Assembly (NCBI GenBank): GCA_038501625.1
Contig: JAZAYU010000893.1
Location: 1-64,000 of the forward strand
Length of the DNA: 64,000 bases
Reading direction: 5' to 3'
DNA from: Corbicula japonica
Taxonomy: Eukaryota > Mollusca > Bivalvia > Venerida > Cyrenidae
Part shown: positions 43,343 through 53,718 of the stretch, piece by piece
Layout of the letters: every line of letters starts with the position of its first letter
Position numbering within the stretch: position 1 is the stretch's first letter
Notes under the pieces: model-generated
Seen by the model: the letters and a program-made list of their open reading frames with translations, nothing else
What the model was told of the DNA's origin: nothing
Database searches by the model: none
Made by a program: the position numbers and the translations under genes

Positions 43343-46193
43343 ATATATGTCTAATGGTGCAGGTAAATACATTCTACTTTCTTCGGTTAATAAAAAAAAT
43401 CATCGTATTTTAATCAAATTCCCGAAAAAAAAAACACATAAACTTGCTCTGTCAGCTTCCATTCGTCTACGATAATTTCTCTGAAGCTGAAATTTGAAAA
43501 TAGCAGTGCATTAAATTATTGAATATCGCTGGTATTTAAGGAAAGCATTATGTAAGTGTCTGTTTTTGTTGTTTGTTTTTTTTAAAGAATGTTTATCTGA
43601 TAAAAAAAAGAAACCATTGTGTCTGACAACAGACCGCAATTCATAGTTCTCTATGAAAACCACAGTTCTAGCGCGAGAACCATAGATCTCTGCAGAAACT
43701 GTAAGTTGGAGAATTGTTTTGTTTAAAATGGAAATCTAAAATTACAACTTAACCGAGCTCGCAACAATGGTTACTGACTAAAACTCATAATTCTCGCAAT
43801 CTTCTCGGAGTATTTACATATTCTGCAAAAATAACGTTTTTATCCAATTACATGTGGGTATTTTTTTAAACAAGATTTTATTATTATTTTTATAATTAGG
43901 TACAGACAAAACTAAATGTTATCTTCCTGTTTGTAAAACAGAATTATTTTCCTGTTTATTAAAGTAAAGTATACTATATTTCTATTTCAAACTTGCATAT
44001 CACAAATCATATTCATTTTGTCTCTTTCATCTAAACTAGTTAGGATTTGCTTTTGTTCATTAAACAAGTATATCAACTTTGTTTACTACATGTAAACGTC
44101 ATTGTTTATACTCACGCCACTGTTATTCTTAACTGATGCAAATCAGTCATGGGGCTGAAGTTTGAAAGCATCATTTTAACAATTGAGAAGCCCTTTTCAT
44201 TACTTGGCCACTTTAAAACTTCGAAGTTTATCAAAGATTAAATCACTACCTCATCACGCTAACATAACCGATTGACTTGAACCGAATATAACACTAAGAT
44301 TTATTACTCAAAATTTGATGATGATCGAAGGTTCAATACATTTAATTTGTAGAAAATGCTTATAAGTTTCCTTTCATCTTTGTTCAATGGCAAATCAACA
44401 TGTGAATTTAATCATATACATTACTCATCAAATCAGACTCAGACAGGACACCATCGACTAAGGGTGTAACACGTTTATGAACAGAGCGATTATAAACTTA
44501 TATCGGCAATCATCCGTTTCTTATATAATGAACATGCTTGTCCTGATTTCAAAACAAGTATGCCCTCAAAACAAGTAAACCTGCACAATAATTAACAAAA
44601 TTGATTTTGATTTTCGGATTTACATTGGCTACCACTTACATGTGACCTGGCATGCTTTTCTCGGGAATATGATAAATATTGATGATCACGTAAATAATGT
44701 AAAAATAATTCCAGATTAAACTTGATGTTTATACTGAAATAGTTCACTTCGTTCATTAAGACAAAACTCAACAACGATTACGGTAATCAGCAGATTATGT
44801 GTAGTTCTCGTAATTGGAATCAAAGTTAGAACAAAAAAAAACTATCGTAATCTCTTCACTATGTATCAAGATTACATTGTAAGATTGTTTTCAGTAAAAT
44901 AAAATAATTCAATAAACTGTTATAATATCTTCAATTATTTTGAAAAACAAGAGCGCAACAGTTAGAACGAATTCGGGATTTTATTAACTGATCGAAAAAA
45001 TGGATCATTAATTTTATTGTACCCCCTCCCAATAAATGACGCGTTCTAAAAACAAAGTTATGACAGATCAATAATAAATATGTTTTATGGCCAATTTCCT
45101 GTACCGTATATAACAAGGTAAATGGTTCCTATAAACAATGAACCTAGCAAATGCATCGATTCAGTGAATTTAAAAGTGTACCGATTTTTTTCGGTGTATA
45201 TAGAAATTGAGAAAAGGCTGCACAATTCTGCCGCTTTTTTATTATGACTGAATTTGTAAATTCTTTTATGTATTAAGTTTACACACCGTTCCACCAATTT
45301 AACACATATAAAAATTGCTTTCCTACAAAATAAATTTTTTCACAAGTGCAATAATAAGGATGAAATGGAACAGGCAGAAGTTAAATATCGCGGGGCTTAG
45401 GATTGTAAAATAAATAAAATAATCGGATGTCTATGTGACATTAAAGAACTCGGCACTAAGTTACACAGAACTGATAAAAACGAAGACATTGTAGAACGTA
45501 TATTAATACGGTCGACTCAAGCCTGTGTGTAACTTGCAATATATGAAAGACTGATATTAGCATTAAATACTCGAAATTTCCGTATACACAAAGCTTTCTT
45601 AATTATAAAGTATTGAATACTAGTTTTGATGTTATGTTTAAAAATCTCAGAGATATATACATTATCAAGATTATTTATTACTTATTTATTTCTTCGTGTT
45701 ACCAGCGCGCTCATTTTTTCTCAAATCTTAAGCTTTAAATTTTTGATAATTTTAGTAATTTTGAAAATATTGCTTTAACTTTCTGATTTCATTAATCTTT
45801 TAAACTTATCAATTATCATGATTATTGGCCAAAATTTTCTTCCTATATATTCGTTTCTAATATTCGTGTAATGGGGGGCATATTTACAAAAAGTGGTATT
45901 CGTTTTGTTTTCCCTTGTAACACCCATGTAACTTCCAGTTTCAATATTTAAGATACAACTATTATGAAACGAACTGAATGCTTAATGATGAAACAATTTT
46001 GTGCTATTTTATTGGTTTTCCCCTCCGGCGCAAATGACATATTTTATTGACCCTAGACTTCGTTAATCTCCGATAATCTGAGGACTGATAACAAGGGCAG
46101 ATAATTGACAATACCACATAGTCAACGCCGTACACTCTCCCTTTATGAGATGATGAGCAAAGTAAAGTGCAATATGCTAAATACTTTTAAATA
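43343..46193. other. AT-rich region, no recognised gene
   Basis: Several short minus-strand frames (44592-44774, 44931-45116, 45085-45297) lack protein-like signatures. A short CAGTTCTAGCGCGAGAACC palindromic stretch lies at about 43661. Nothing else stands out. Confidence 0.35.
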
Positions 46194-46270
46194 GGGATGG
46201 CAACGAGTAGTAAAATTGGTAATCGAGTACTCGAATAATTTTCCGATCGACTACTCGAGTATTCGAAAGA
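46194..46270. repeat. Palindromic element end (hAT-like), relative of 12988
   Basis: 'agggatggcaacgagtagt' then CGAGTACTCGAATAATTTTC and CGACTACTCGAGTATTCGAA: overlapping inverted CGAGTA motifs. It is similar in style to 12988-13065. Confidence 0.4.
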
Positions 46271-46429
46271 ATATAAAGATTATAACCTATAATGGAAGAG
46301 ATCAAATAAATGTTGCGTTTCTGTTAAATTATAAATTTTCTTTCATCTTTAAGTTACTTTATATTTATGTACCACATACTCCATTTAACTTATTTATCTA
46401 TTGTGTGACTTTTTTTCCATTTTTGTGTC

Positions 46430-46630
46430 GCCTGACTAGGTGACATATAGGGATTCCTTAGTCGGCGGCGTCCACGTACGTATCCGCGATTTTTCTCTTG
46501 CCAAAGTTATCGTTGGGTAAATTCCATACCTCCGTGTCCGTTTCGCGTCCGTGTCCGTGGCCGCGACGTTTCGCTCGGTGAGGGAACTTTTACGTACACG
46601 AACAGTTCCCGGACGCACATTGTACTGGAA
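46430..46630. other. GC-richer non-coding stretch
   Basis: Contains CCGCGATTTTTCTCTTGCC and 'cgtgtccgtttcgcgtccgtgtccgtggc', a local CpG-rich patch in an AT-rich setting. No clear gene or promoter consensus. Confidence 0.3.
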
Positions 46631-46632
46631 AC

Positions 46633-46995
46633 ATGCCTTGTTTTGTCACTTTTTATACTTTGTGCTTTTTCACTTTTTGTTCTATGTGCTTTTGCATTTT
46701 TTTGTTGTATGTGTTTTTTGTACTATGTGCTTTTTCACTTTTTATACTATGTTCTATTTTAATTTTTGTACTATGTGTCTTGTCACTGTTTGTACTATGT
46801 GCTTTTTCACTTTTTGTTCTATGTGCTTTTTCACTTTTTGTTCTATTTGCTATTTCACTTTTTGTACTATGTGCTTTTTCACTTTTGTCTTCTATGTGCT
46901 ATTTCACTTTTTGTACCATGTGGTATTTACCTTTTTGTTTAATTTGTTATTTTTCTTTTTGTTCGATGTGATATTTCAATCTTTTTGGAATATCG
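46633..46995 (+). repeat. 24-bp minisatellite (CTATGTGCTTTTTCACTTTTTG)
   Basis: About 14 imperfect units of roughly 24 bp, T-rich on the plus strand. Being a multiple of three, it gives long open plus-strand frames of Cys/Phe/Thr text with 8-residue periodicity (FCTMCFFT-like). No start or splice context supports a protein. Confidence 0.9.
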
Positions 46996-46999
46996 CCAG

Positions 47000-47714
47000 A
47001 ATGTATGTCTATTTGTAATGTTTTATACAAAAAAATATTTGACGATAAGGAGTCCCTTCAGAATTATGTACCGTAATTGCTACTGCAAACATCGATGAAG
47101 TTTAAATAAAAATATCTTTAAAAAGACAATCTTCATTGATTGAAAGCATTCCTCGTTATAGGAAACAATGAAAAAGACGCAGTTAAGCTACAATTATTCC
47201 AATAATCTTGGTTTACGTGTAAACTAAATCAGATAACTGTGAATTCTAACATCGCGCCAAGAATGTAAAGCTACAGCTCACACACGATAAAGAAAAAAGG
47301 CATAGTTTTTGTTATGCTAAAGACGATCGCGCCAATAACAAAAAACTCCAAATTTGTCATCTATGAAGATTTTTATTGAAATTTACAGGTTGTTACATTC
47401 ATACCCACGGTATATGGAATTGAAATAAAAAAGAAAAATTATGAAGGTTTCGAGTTTTTTGGGGGGACACGAAATTAAAAACTTACATAACGTTAACATT
47501 TCTTGTTTATATTGCATTTATTACAATAGCTCAGCAGCTTATAAATAAAGCCTAAACATAAAACGAAGAAATATTTAAAAACAGTTTTCTAGTATTCCAG
47601 TTTTTATCTATATATGTACATTTCTTTGTTATGAAATTTTATTAATTGTTAAAATGATCATATCACCTCTATAAGCATACCATCCTTTGGGATACATTGA
47701 AATTTTACTGTTTG
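47000..47714. other. AT-rich sequence, no gene
   Basis: No protein-like frame, tandem array or recognised repeat was found. Confidence 0.35.
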
Positions 47715-47860
47715 CTGGTTTAACACGGGGCTAGGCGGCGTGAGCAGTAATATGCATTTCCGTTAAATGCCCATTAACAGGCTCAATCAAACCGAGCCTA
47801 CAACATTTTCATATTTGTCGTGTTCGGTGCCTTTCGAAGTTCACTTTTCATCTATTACAA
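47715..47860 (+). repeat. Dispersed short repeat R, copy 2
   Basis: ACGGGGCTAGGCGGCGTGAG, GCAGTAATATGCATTTCCGT, 'caacattttcatatttgtcg' and 'gtgttcggtgcctttcgaag' match 37313-37465 and the inverse copies near 56.3 kb. Confidence 0.75.
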
Positions 47861-48040
47861 TATTACTTTGTCAAATATGCCAAATTCCTTGAAAAATGAA
47901 TCAGCATCAGACACTGTTGTCAAAAATGGATTATAGCTCACAAACGGTCAACTTTTTCTTCTTTTCATATTTGCAGTTAGCATACGTTTGTCTACAAAAC
48001 ATGAGGAAAGGAAAACTAACTATGAAAGGGGAAATAAAAG

Positions 48041-48068
48041 GTAGCAGTAATAATAATAATAATAATAT
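48041..48068. repeat. Short (AAT)n microsatellite
   Basis: About six AAT units after GTAGCAGT. It lies at the 3' side of the minus-strand LINE relic and could be its tail. Confidence 0.7.
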
Positions 48069-48239
48069 CTTAATTTAAAGAAGGTTACTTATTTAGCACA
48101 TTAAATTAACAAAAAAGATGTCGAATTTACAATAAGGCCTTCTATAAAAAACAAACACTGTCAGACTAAAAAATACAAAACAAAAACCAACATACATACA
48201 TGAAATACAAAAGATGGATTAAAAACAGTAAGTAGAAAA

Positions 48240-48905
48240 AATACAACGAGGATTATATTTAATCCAGTCGTGTAGTAAAAAATATGTTTTCAATTGTGTC
48301 TTAAAACACATGATATTTCGAATGTGTTTTACATTTCATGGAATTTCAAATTTTTCCATAGTTAAGTTACTAACGGTTTGTTTTTAGAGAATTCGTGTTT
48401 GGTCTGTTATTTGTAATATTATACATTTGTACAGATCGAAAATTGTAACTTTAATTAGTTGAAAATAATAAAATTTTGTTAAGCTATTTGGGTGCAAGTT
48501 TGTTTAATGTTTTGTAAACCAATAGACAATCATGGTATTTACACCTGCTTTGAAATGATAATCATTTAAATTCTTTTAAGAGCTCAAATTTTGGCGCGTA
48601 GGTTTATTTACTATTATCATAGGTCCTCGCTTTTGCAATCGTATTAATCTAGTTATATTTAACTTTAACTGACTGGTTTTGAAACAAGTTATACATGCGT
48701 GATCAAATATGGGAACAATGTATGCATTATAAAATAATTGTTTCATTTCAGGAGTCAGATAAAAAGAAATTCAGTTTAGTAATGATAATTTTGAAACAAG
48801 TTTAGAACAAGTCTTATCTACATGGATATTCAATGTTAATGAACTATCAACATATACACCAAGAAGCTTCTGGACGGTAACATTTTGAATAGGTGTGTTG
48901 CCAAG
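48240..48905 (-). pseudogene. LINE reverse-transcriptase C-terminal relic
   Basis: On the minus strand, with stops and shifts: NVTVQKLLGVYVDSSLT and HVDKTCSKLVSKL (RT thumb region of CR1/jockey-like LINEs), then TPEMKQLFYNAYIVPIFDHA, LQKRG and FKAGVNTMIVYWF. Order and spacing match ORF2 ends of non-LTR retrotransposons. It is 5'-truncated and heavily decayed. Clade is not assigned with confidence. Confidence 0.7.
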
Positions 48906-49465
48906 TGACATTTCTAATTTGACATTGCTATTAAGTTTTTGTTTGGACACAGGTATAATGTTATTGTATGTTATTTTTGTGGAATTTGTTTGTATATGCC
49001 ATTGTTACAATAACATCAGACGAACGTATTTAAAAAAGTATTACTATGTGAAACCGTCTGTGTACACATTTATTCAACTTTTGAATTCAAACTTCAAGAC
49101 AGATTTAATAAATCTATCAAAATTTGTTAAAGAAGGTTTATGTATAAGAAATGCACTCACAGTTAAAAATAATTTAGTAGTTCATCCTCCGAATTCTTTC
49201 GATATAATGTTTATTGTTGTTACTATAGCTTTAAGTAGATAATATGTTTTCTAATCTTAAAAAACCCATTATTTATGACATACCTTTTCAAATATAACAA
49301 CACGAAATGACATTAATTTCTTTTAATTATTTGTAATAAACTATGGATAATAAAATATTGTTAAACGTGTATTATTATTATAAGTATTGGGGAATTACGG
49401 CCACGACTTATACTGAGACTCCAAAGGATATCTTTCCAAAGTGAGTCTTGGAAGTTAATCACCAT

Positions 49466-50254
49466 CTGGAGACAGACATGCATGAAGTTATGCGCAAAAT
49501 GAATGGCAAAACGTAACCGCGAGAGATGGTGGCTTTCCAAGGCAAAATCTAGCTACTTCCAAGTGCAAAATCACAGCAATTCGGTCGCAAATAGTGTAGC
49601 AATCAGGCAAGGCAATACTATAGCAATTATTCCTTTAGCAATTTTCCATGCAACACAGTAGTAACTAGGCGATGCAACAATAGCAATACTGTCCGTGCAA
49701 TGCCAGGCAATACGTAGCAATTACTCCAGGCACCCCTTAGCAATTAGGCAATGCAATACTGTAGCAATACGGTTAAGGCAATGTAAAGCAATACTGTAGC
49801 AATTATTCCAGACAACACCGTAGCAATTAGGCAATGCAAAAATGTAGCAATACGGTCAAAGCAATGCAAAGCAATACTGTTGCAATACTGTAGCAATACG
49901 GACAAGGCAATACAGTATCAATTATGCCAGGCAATACTGTAGCAATAAGGCGAGGCAACAAATCCCGCCATTCTGCAAAGGAAATAATCCAGCAATTTGG
50001 TGTTGCGAATAATCCATCAGGAATGGGAGGCACCTAGCTAGGCTATTCCGAGCGCCAGATCCCATCCGTATTATGCAAAGCCGCCCACACTTTTTGAAAA
50101 TGTTGTCAAGCGTTTCCCCTCTCGCACTGAAGGATCGGCCAACATATGCGAGAGAGGAGACGCGAGCGCTCTATAGTGAAAAATTAAATAATGTGTATAT
50201 AAAATTGATGTTTTAGCATTAATGTTACTAGAATGCATGCATGTCCGTCTCCAG
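49466..50254. repeat. CAATA-rich repeat block bounded by a 19-bp inverted repeat
   Basis: CTGGAGACAGACATGCATG (49466-49484) is mirrored by CATGCATGTCCGTCTCCAG (50236-50254), 18 of 19 positions. Inside, 49560-49990 is a loose tandem array of 'gcaatactgtagcaatta' / 'ggcaatgcaa' units of roughly 20-45 bp. A CTCTCGC..GCGAGAG hairpin lies at 50119-50157. Possibly a non-autonomous element. No coding. Confidence 0.6.
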
Positions 50255-50344
50255 AAGGGAAGAATTTTTCCGCCACTAATAAATTTATTTTAAATTTATC
50301 CCCAAAAATTCGAAAGTATGAAAAAAGGGAGGGGGACTTTCAGA

Positions 50345-50402
50345 CACCGGACACGACAAATATGAAAATATTAAAGGCCCGGTTTGGTTGAGCCTGTTCA
50401 AA
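50345..50402 (-). repeat. Dispersed short repeat R, partial copy
   Basis: GACACGACAAATATGAAAAT and 'ccggtttggttgagcctgtt' match the inverted copies at 56283 and 56830. It abuts the 3' side of the tyrosine-recombinase retroelement. Confidence 0.6.
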
Positions 50403-50408
50403 ACAACT

Positions 50409-50962
50409 TTACTTAAGATGGGCGATCAGAGCTTCTTTCAGAGTATCTAGATACCACTCTATACCGACAAGGGACAAGTGGACGCCGTCATCCCGGAAAA
50501 GACCCGAAGTCCGAAAATCAATTTCGGAATTAATTATACCAAAAGGCCCACCTATTTTGATTTGTTGTCGGCCCCACCTGTTTATTCTTTGGCGTACCCG
50601 TTCGTAGATTGGGTTCATACTTTCCCCTTCCCCCCAAGACACCCTTTGCAAAATATTAAACCAAAGTAAAATGGTCTGGGGAAAGGCGGTGCGCAGGTAC
50701 TGAATTCCCTGTTCTATAAGGTTAAAAAGATCCCTCGTTTCTGTACGCACCAGATCGTTTCCGCCCAAGTTGATCACAATGATGTCCGGTGCCGTCCTCA
50801 ACGCTACGTCGCACTGTAGGCTGTGAACGAAATCTGCCCATCCCATCCCCCGAATTCCCTACCAGGCGATTGTTTTACCAGATATTCTAAGGTTTTCCCT
50901 GCCTGTGTCTCTCGCATGTCTTCCGGCCCAGTAAGGGATAGAGTCCCCGAGAACCCATATGT
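50409..50962 (-). pseudogene. SGNH/GDSL hydrolase-like reading frame of the retroelement, with TAG
   Basis: Block I VLGDSIPYWAGR (catalytic Ser in GDS), block III INLGGNDLV, and block V FRDDGVHLSLVG (Asp-x-x-His) in one frame, ending LKEALIAHLK. At 50861-50859 the frame contains TAG directly after TIAW and before GIRGMGW. The first coding base seen is 50962, just after TTTAACAG, a good splice acceptor, so expression may be by splicing. SGNH-type domains are known from some Ngaro-type elements as I recall; their role is unclear (an esterase activity is inferred from motif only). Confidence 0.8.
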
Positions 50963-51078
50963 CTGTTAAATAATGCAAAATATTTTGTTCAATTAATAAA
51001 CATTTACATTGTATTTTATTGCTGCGTTTTGTTATATGAGGGATTGTGTTTTGTTAACTGTTTCGGTAGAACTGGTTT

Positions 51079-52011
51079 TTAACGAATGTACAATTTGTAT
51101 GCATTCGAATTCCACCTCCCAAGTTTCATAATTGCCTCGTTTGATACGCCTTGAGCTGCTAGATCTGACGCCCGACCAATTCTAAAACTGTGGGTTTTGA
51201 AATTTTTGTCGAAAATATTGAGTTTTAGTAACGCCTTGTGTAACACGGCGGCAAACTGCAGGCGTGTAACAGGGAAACCGTTTGCATGGCAAAATAGTGG
51301 CCCATCAATATTTTGCCGTATTTCTATAAATCGAGATACGCCCTTAACCGGGCAAAGAAGTTCATTTGCCTCCTTTGGTAAACGCAATACCGTCGGGTTT
51401 CCACACTGGTTAGTCTTTGATTTGTTAAGCGAAATCGTGATAGACGTATTGTTGCCGGAGAATTTTATATCCTTACTGGAAATCGCTCTATCAGTCATAA
51501 CCGGTGAGGCAGCAACAATTTCGCTAACTCGAAATAAGCCAAAATAGGCCAGGATAAAAGCGGCTGTGAATAATTTTACTTCGTAAGAATTGTAGCATAC
51601 TCTGTGTAAAACTAAGCAAATTTCATGCAACATATTTTTTGAAATTGGAGCTCGGGGATCCTTTTTGTTTTTCGACCGTTTACAACCTTCTAAAAGCTTT
51701 TTGATAATGAACAAATCTGAAATATCGAACCATCCATTTATTTTATGCATGTAGCTTAATCCTGATATGTATGTACAAATAGTGTTTGGAGAAAACCCCT
51801 TTTCAAAACAATAGGAGATAAACAGTGTTATGTGCTCTTTTTTGGCCGGCCATTCTATTTGCATTTCGTATTGTGTTCGAAAATTGTTGAAAGATATTAT
51901 AGCGGTTTGATAAGTCGATAAAGTATTTGGCGCAACACTCTTTGTTAATAGCTGCTCTGTTGTGCGTCTAAGACTTTCCACAGATGGATTGGTACCGGGG
52001 TTGGGTTGCAA
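51079..52011 (-). CDS. Tyrosine recombinase of the retroelement
   Basis: A 310-codon frame. N-terminal SAM-like domain (SVAPNTLSTYQTAIISFNNF, PNTICTYISGLSYMHK). The catalytic domain has Arg in AYFGLFRVSEIV, HSFRIGRASDLAAQG (His-x-x-Arg), LGRW and the nucleophile Tyr in AYKLYIR, the last residues before the stop. All key residues are present. The start codon is uncertain: the frame opens with TTG inside the RNase H frame, consistent with translation by frameshift or reinitiation. It would recombine circular cDNA into the genome. Confidence 0.9.
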   Translation of the reverse strand: MQPNPGTNPSVESLRRTTEQLLTKSVAPNTLSTYQTAIISFNNFRTQYEMQIEWPAKKEHITLFISYCFEKGFSPNTICTYISGLSYMHKINGWFDISDLFIIKKLLEGCKRSKNKKDPRAPISKNMLHEICLVLHRVCYNSYEVKLFTAAFILAYFGLFRVSEIVAASPVMTDRAISSKDIKFSGNNTSITISLNKSKTNQCGNPTVLRLPKEANELLCPVKGVSRFIEIRQNIDGPLFCHANGFPVTRLQFAAVLHKALLKLNIFDKNFKTHSFRIGRASDLAAQGVSNEAIMKLGRWNSNAYKLYIR

Positions 52012-52658
52012 TCCGCTTCTGGAGCTAAAACCCGAAACTTGTCGATCTGAAAGCGAGATAATGCATCACAAATGACGTTAGATGAACCTGCCACGTGACT
52101 TGCTTTAAGAATAATGTTTAATTGTAAACATTTTAAGGTAAGAGCCCGGATTATATGCATTACCCTGTCGGATTTTGAAGTAAGACTATTAAGAATATGC
52201 ACCACCGCTATATTGTCACAATTAAACTTTATTTTCTTGTTACGGAAGTGTTCGCCCCAGATGTATACCGCAACCAGAATGGGGAATAGTTCGAGAACTG
52301 TAATGTCATTTGTAATTCCTAATTTATGCCATTCTAGTGGCCAGGCTGAGTGCGACCAGTGACCCTTAAAATAAATGCCAAACCCTAAGCCAGGGCCCCC
52401 CGCGCTATCCGTAAAGAGCTCGAGATCGACATTTGTGGTCCAAAACCTATCATGGAAAACTGAAATTCCGTTATGTTCGTCAAAAAATTTGAGCCACATT
52501 TCCAAGTCCAGTTTGATACCCTTATTCAAACGAATGTGATGATACGGTTTAAAAAGGCCGCATGTAGAAAAAGGTGAAATATGCATATCAGGAATTGCCA
52601 CATTCAGAAAACAACAGCCTCCCCACACAGTCAAGAAGAAGAGAGGGGGGGAGAGCAT
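51945..52658 (-). CDS. RNase H domain of the retroelement
   Basis: ELFTDSAGGPGLGFGIYF (first Asp), ITVLELFPILVAVYIWG (Glu), IKFNCDNIAVVHILNSL (Asp) and SSNVICDALSRF (Asp) are the RNase H signature residues. It begins KPYHHIRLNKGIKLDLEMW, the usual connection after RT. The 30-odd codons before that, with a G7 homopolymer near 52640, are where the frame shifts from the RT frame. Confidence 0.85.
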   Translation of the reverse strand: MLSPPLFFLTVWGGCCFLNVAIPDMHISPFSTCGLFKPYHHIRLNKGIKLDLEMWLKFFDEHNGISVFHDRFWTTNVDLELFTDSAGGPGLGFGIYFKGHWSHSAWPLEWHKLGITNDITVLELFPILVAVYIWGEHFRNKKIKFNCDNIAVVHILNSLTSKSDRVMHIIRALTLKCLQLNIILKASHVAGSSNVICDALSRFQIDKFRVLAPEADCNPTPVPIHLWKVLDAQQSSY

Positions 52659-53718
52659 GGTTAATAAAATAATAGAAGTTTATAAGGCGCCTGCAAAAGG
52701 GGCGGCCCATAGCAATTGCTCTACAACAAAAGTTTAAGGAGCCAATCAAAGATTGCATTTCCTTCAGGACAGCTTTTTCTTTACACAAAATTTTGGTGAT
52801 TTTTTCTTTAACCTCGAAAATTTTCTCGTGCGGTATGCGTACTACCATTTTATTGGAATCTAGTTCAAGGCCAAGAAATATTAGTATAGTAGTCGGACCT
52901 TCTGTTTTATCGTCCGCTAGTGGTACATTTAGTTGGACCATAGTCTGTTTGAAAGTGTTCATTACTTTAGAGCACAAAAATGCGGTTTTATCACCCCCTA
53001 AGAAATCATCTAAATAGTGGATTAATCTACCAGAACGGATCTGTCTTTTGACTACAAACTCTAGGAATGTTGAAAATTTTTCGAACATGCTGCAACTTAT
53101 ACTTGCGCCAAATGGGAGGGATTTGTCAACGTAAAATAGCTTATCGAAGTTAAAACCTAGAAGTTCAAAGTCTCGCGGGCGTATGGGGAGCAAACGAAAT
53201 GCATTTTTTATGTCTATTTTAAACAAATGACAATTTTGACCTAAATCTTGGACCATATGAATGGCTTCATCAAAATGTGTATATTCAACTGAGCAGATTG
53301 CTGGGTCAATGTAGTCGTTTATTGACTCGCCCCTTGGATATGACAGGTGGTGAATGAGTCTAAAGTCTTCAGTATTTTTCTTTGGTACTAGCCCAATTGG
53401 CGATACTATTAAATTAGGAAGAGGAGGGGCGCTGAAAGGGCCCGCCACCCTTTTTGCTACAATTTCTTTCTTTATTTTCTCTCTAACAACAGCCGGGTTT
53501 TCCAAGGCTGACTTTAAATTTTTTGAATTTCTCGGAAGCCTAGGCCCCGCATATTGTAAACTAAAACCATTCTTAAAACCATCTAATAGTATGTTTCTGT
53601 CTTCTGAGTTGTAATCATTTAAATGTTTAAAAAGATGTCCTAAATTAATGGGTGTGTATGCTAGATTAGTGAGATCCAAATTTTCTGGCCCAAAATTTTG
53701 ATTACTTTTCTGTGGCAC
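52588..53718 (-). CDS. Reverse transcriptase of the retroelement
   Basis: A 376-codon frame: NLIVSPIGLVPKKNTEDFRL, IHHLSYPRGESINDYID, LFKIDIKNAFRLLPIRPRDF (first Asp), LPFGASISCSMFEKFSTFLE, IHYLDDFLGG (YLDD catalytic box), FLGLELDSNKMVVRIP and LIGSLNFCCRAIAMGRPFCR. The motif order is that of YR-type retroelements. The last 25 codons (NFYYFINHALPPSLL to stop) lie in the region where the frame shifts. Confidence 0.92.
   Translation of the reverse strand: MPQKSNQNFGPENLDLTNLAYTPINLGHLFKHLNDYNSEDRNILLDGFKNGFSLQYAGPRLPRNSKNLKSALENPAVVREKIKKEIVAKRVAGPFSAPPLPNLIVSPIGLVPKKNTEDFRLIHHLSYPRGESINDYIDPAICSVEYTHFDEAIHMVQDLGQNCHLFKIDIKNAFRLLPIRPRDFELLGFNFDKLFYVDKSLPFGASISCSMFEKFSTFLEFVVKRQIRSGRLIHYLDDFLGGDKTAFLCSKVMNTFKQTMVQLNVPLADDKTEGPTTILIFLGLELDSNKMVVRIPHEKIFEVKEKITKILCKEKAVLKEMQSLIGSLNFCCRAIAMGRPFCRRLINFYYFINHALPPSLLLDCVGRLLFSECGNS

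Noticed and set aside
46551..47018. A 155-codon Cys/Phe-rich plus-strand frame
   Set aside because: It lies exactly on the 24-bp minisatellite and shows its 8-residue period.
48895..49242. A 115-codon plus-strand frame with hydrophobic stretches
   Set aside because: Its left end is antisense to a LINE relic. The rest has no recognised motif and no splice signals.
52793..53614. Plus-strand frames over the retroelement RT
   Set aside because: Antisense shadows of the RT gene; no motif of their own.
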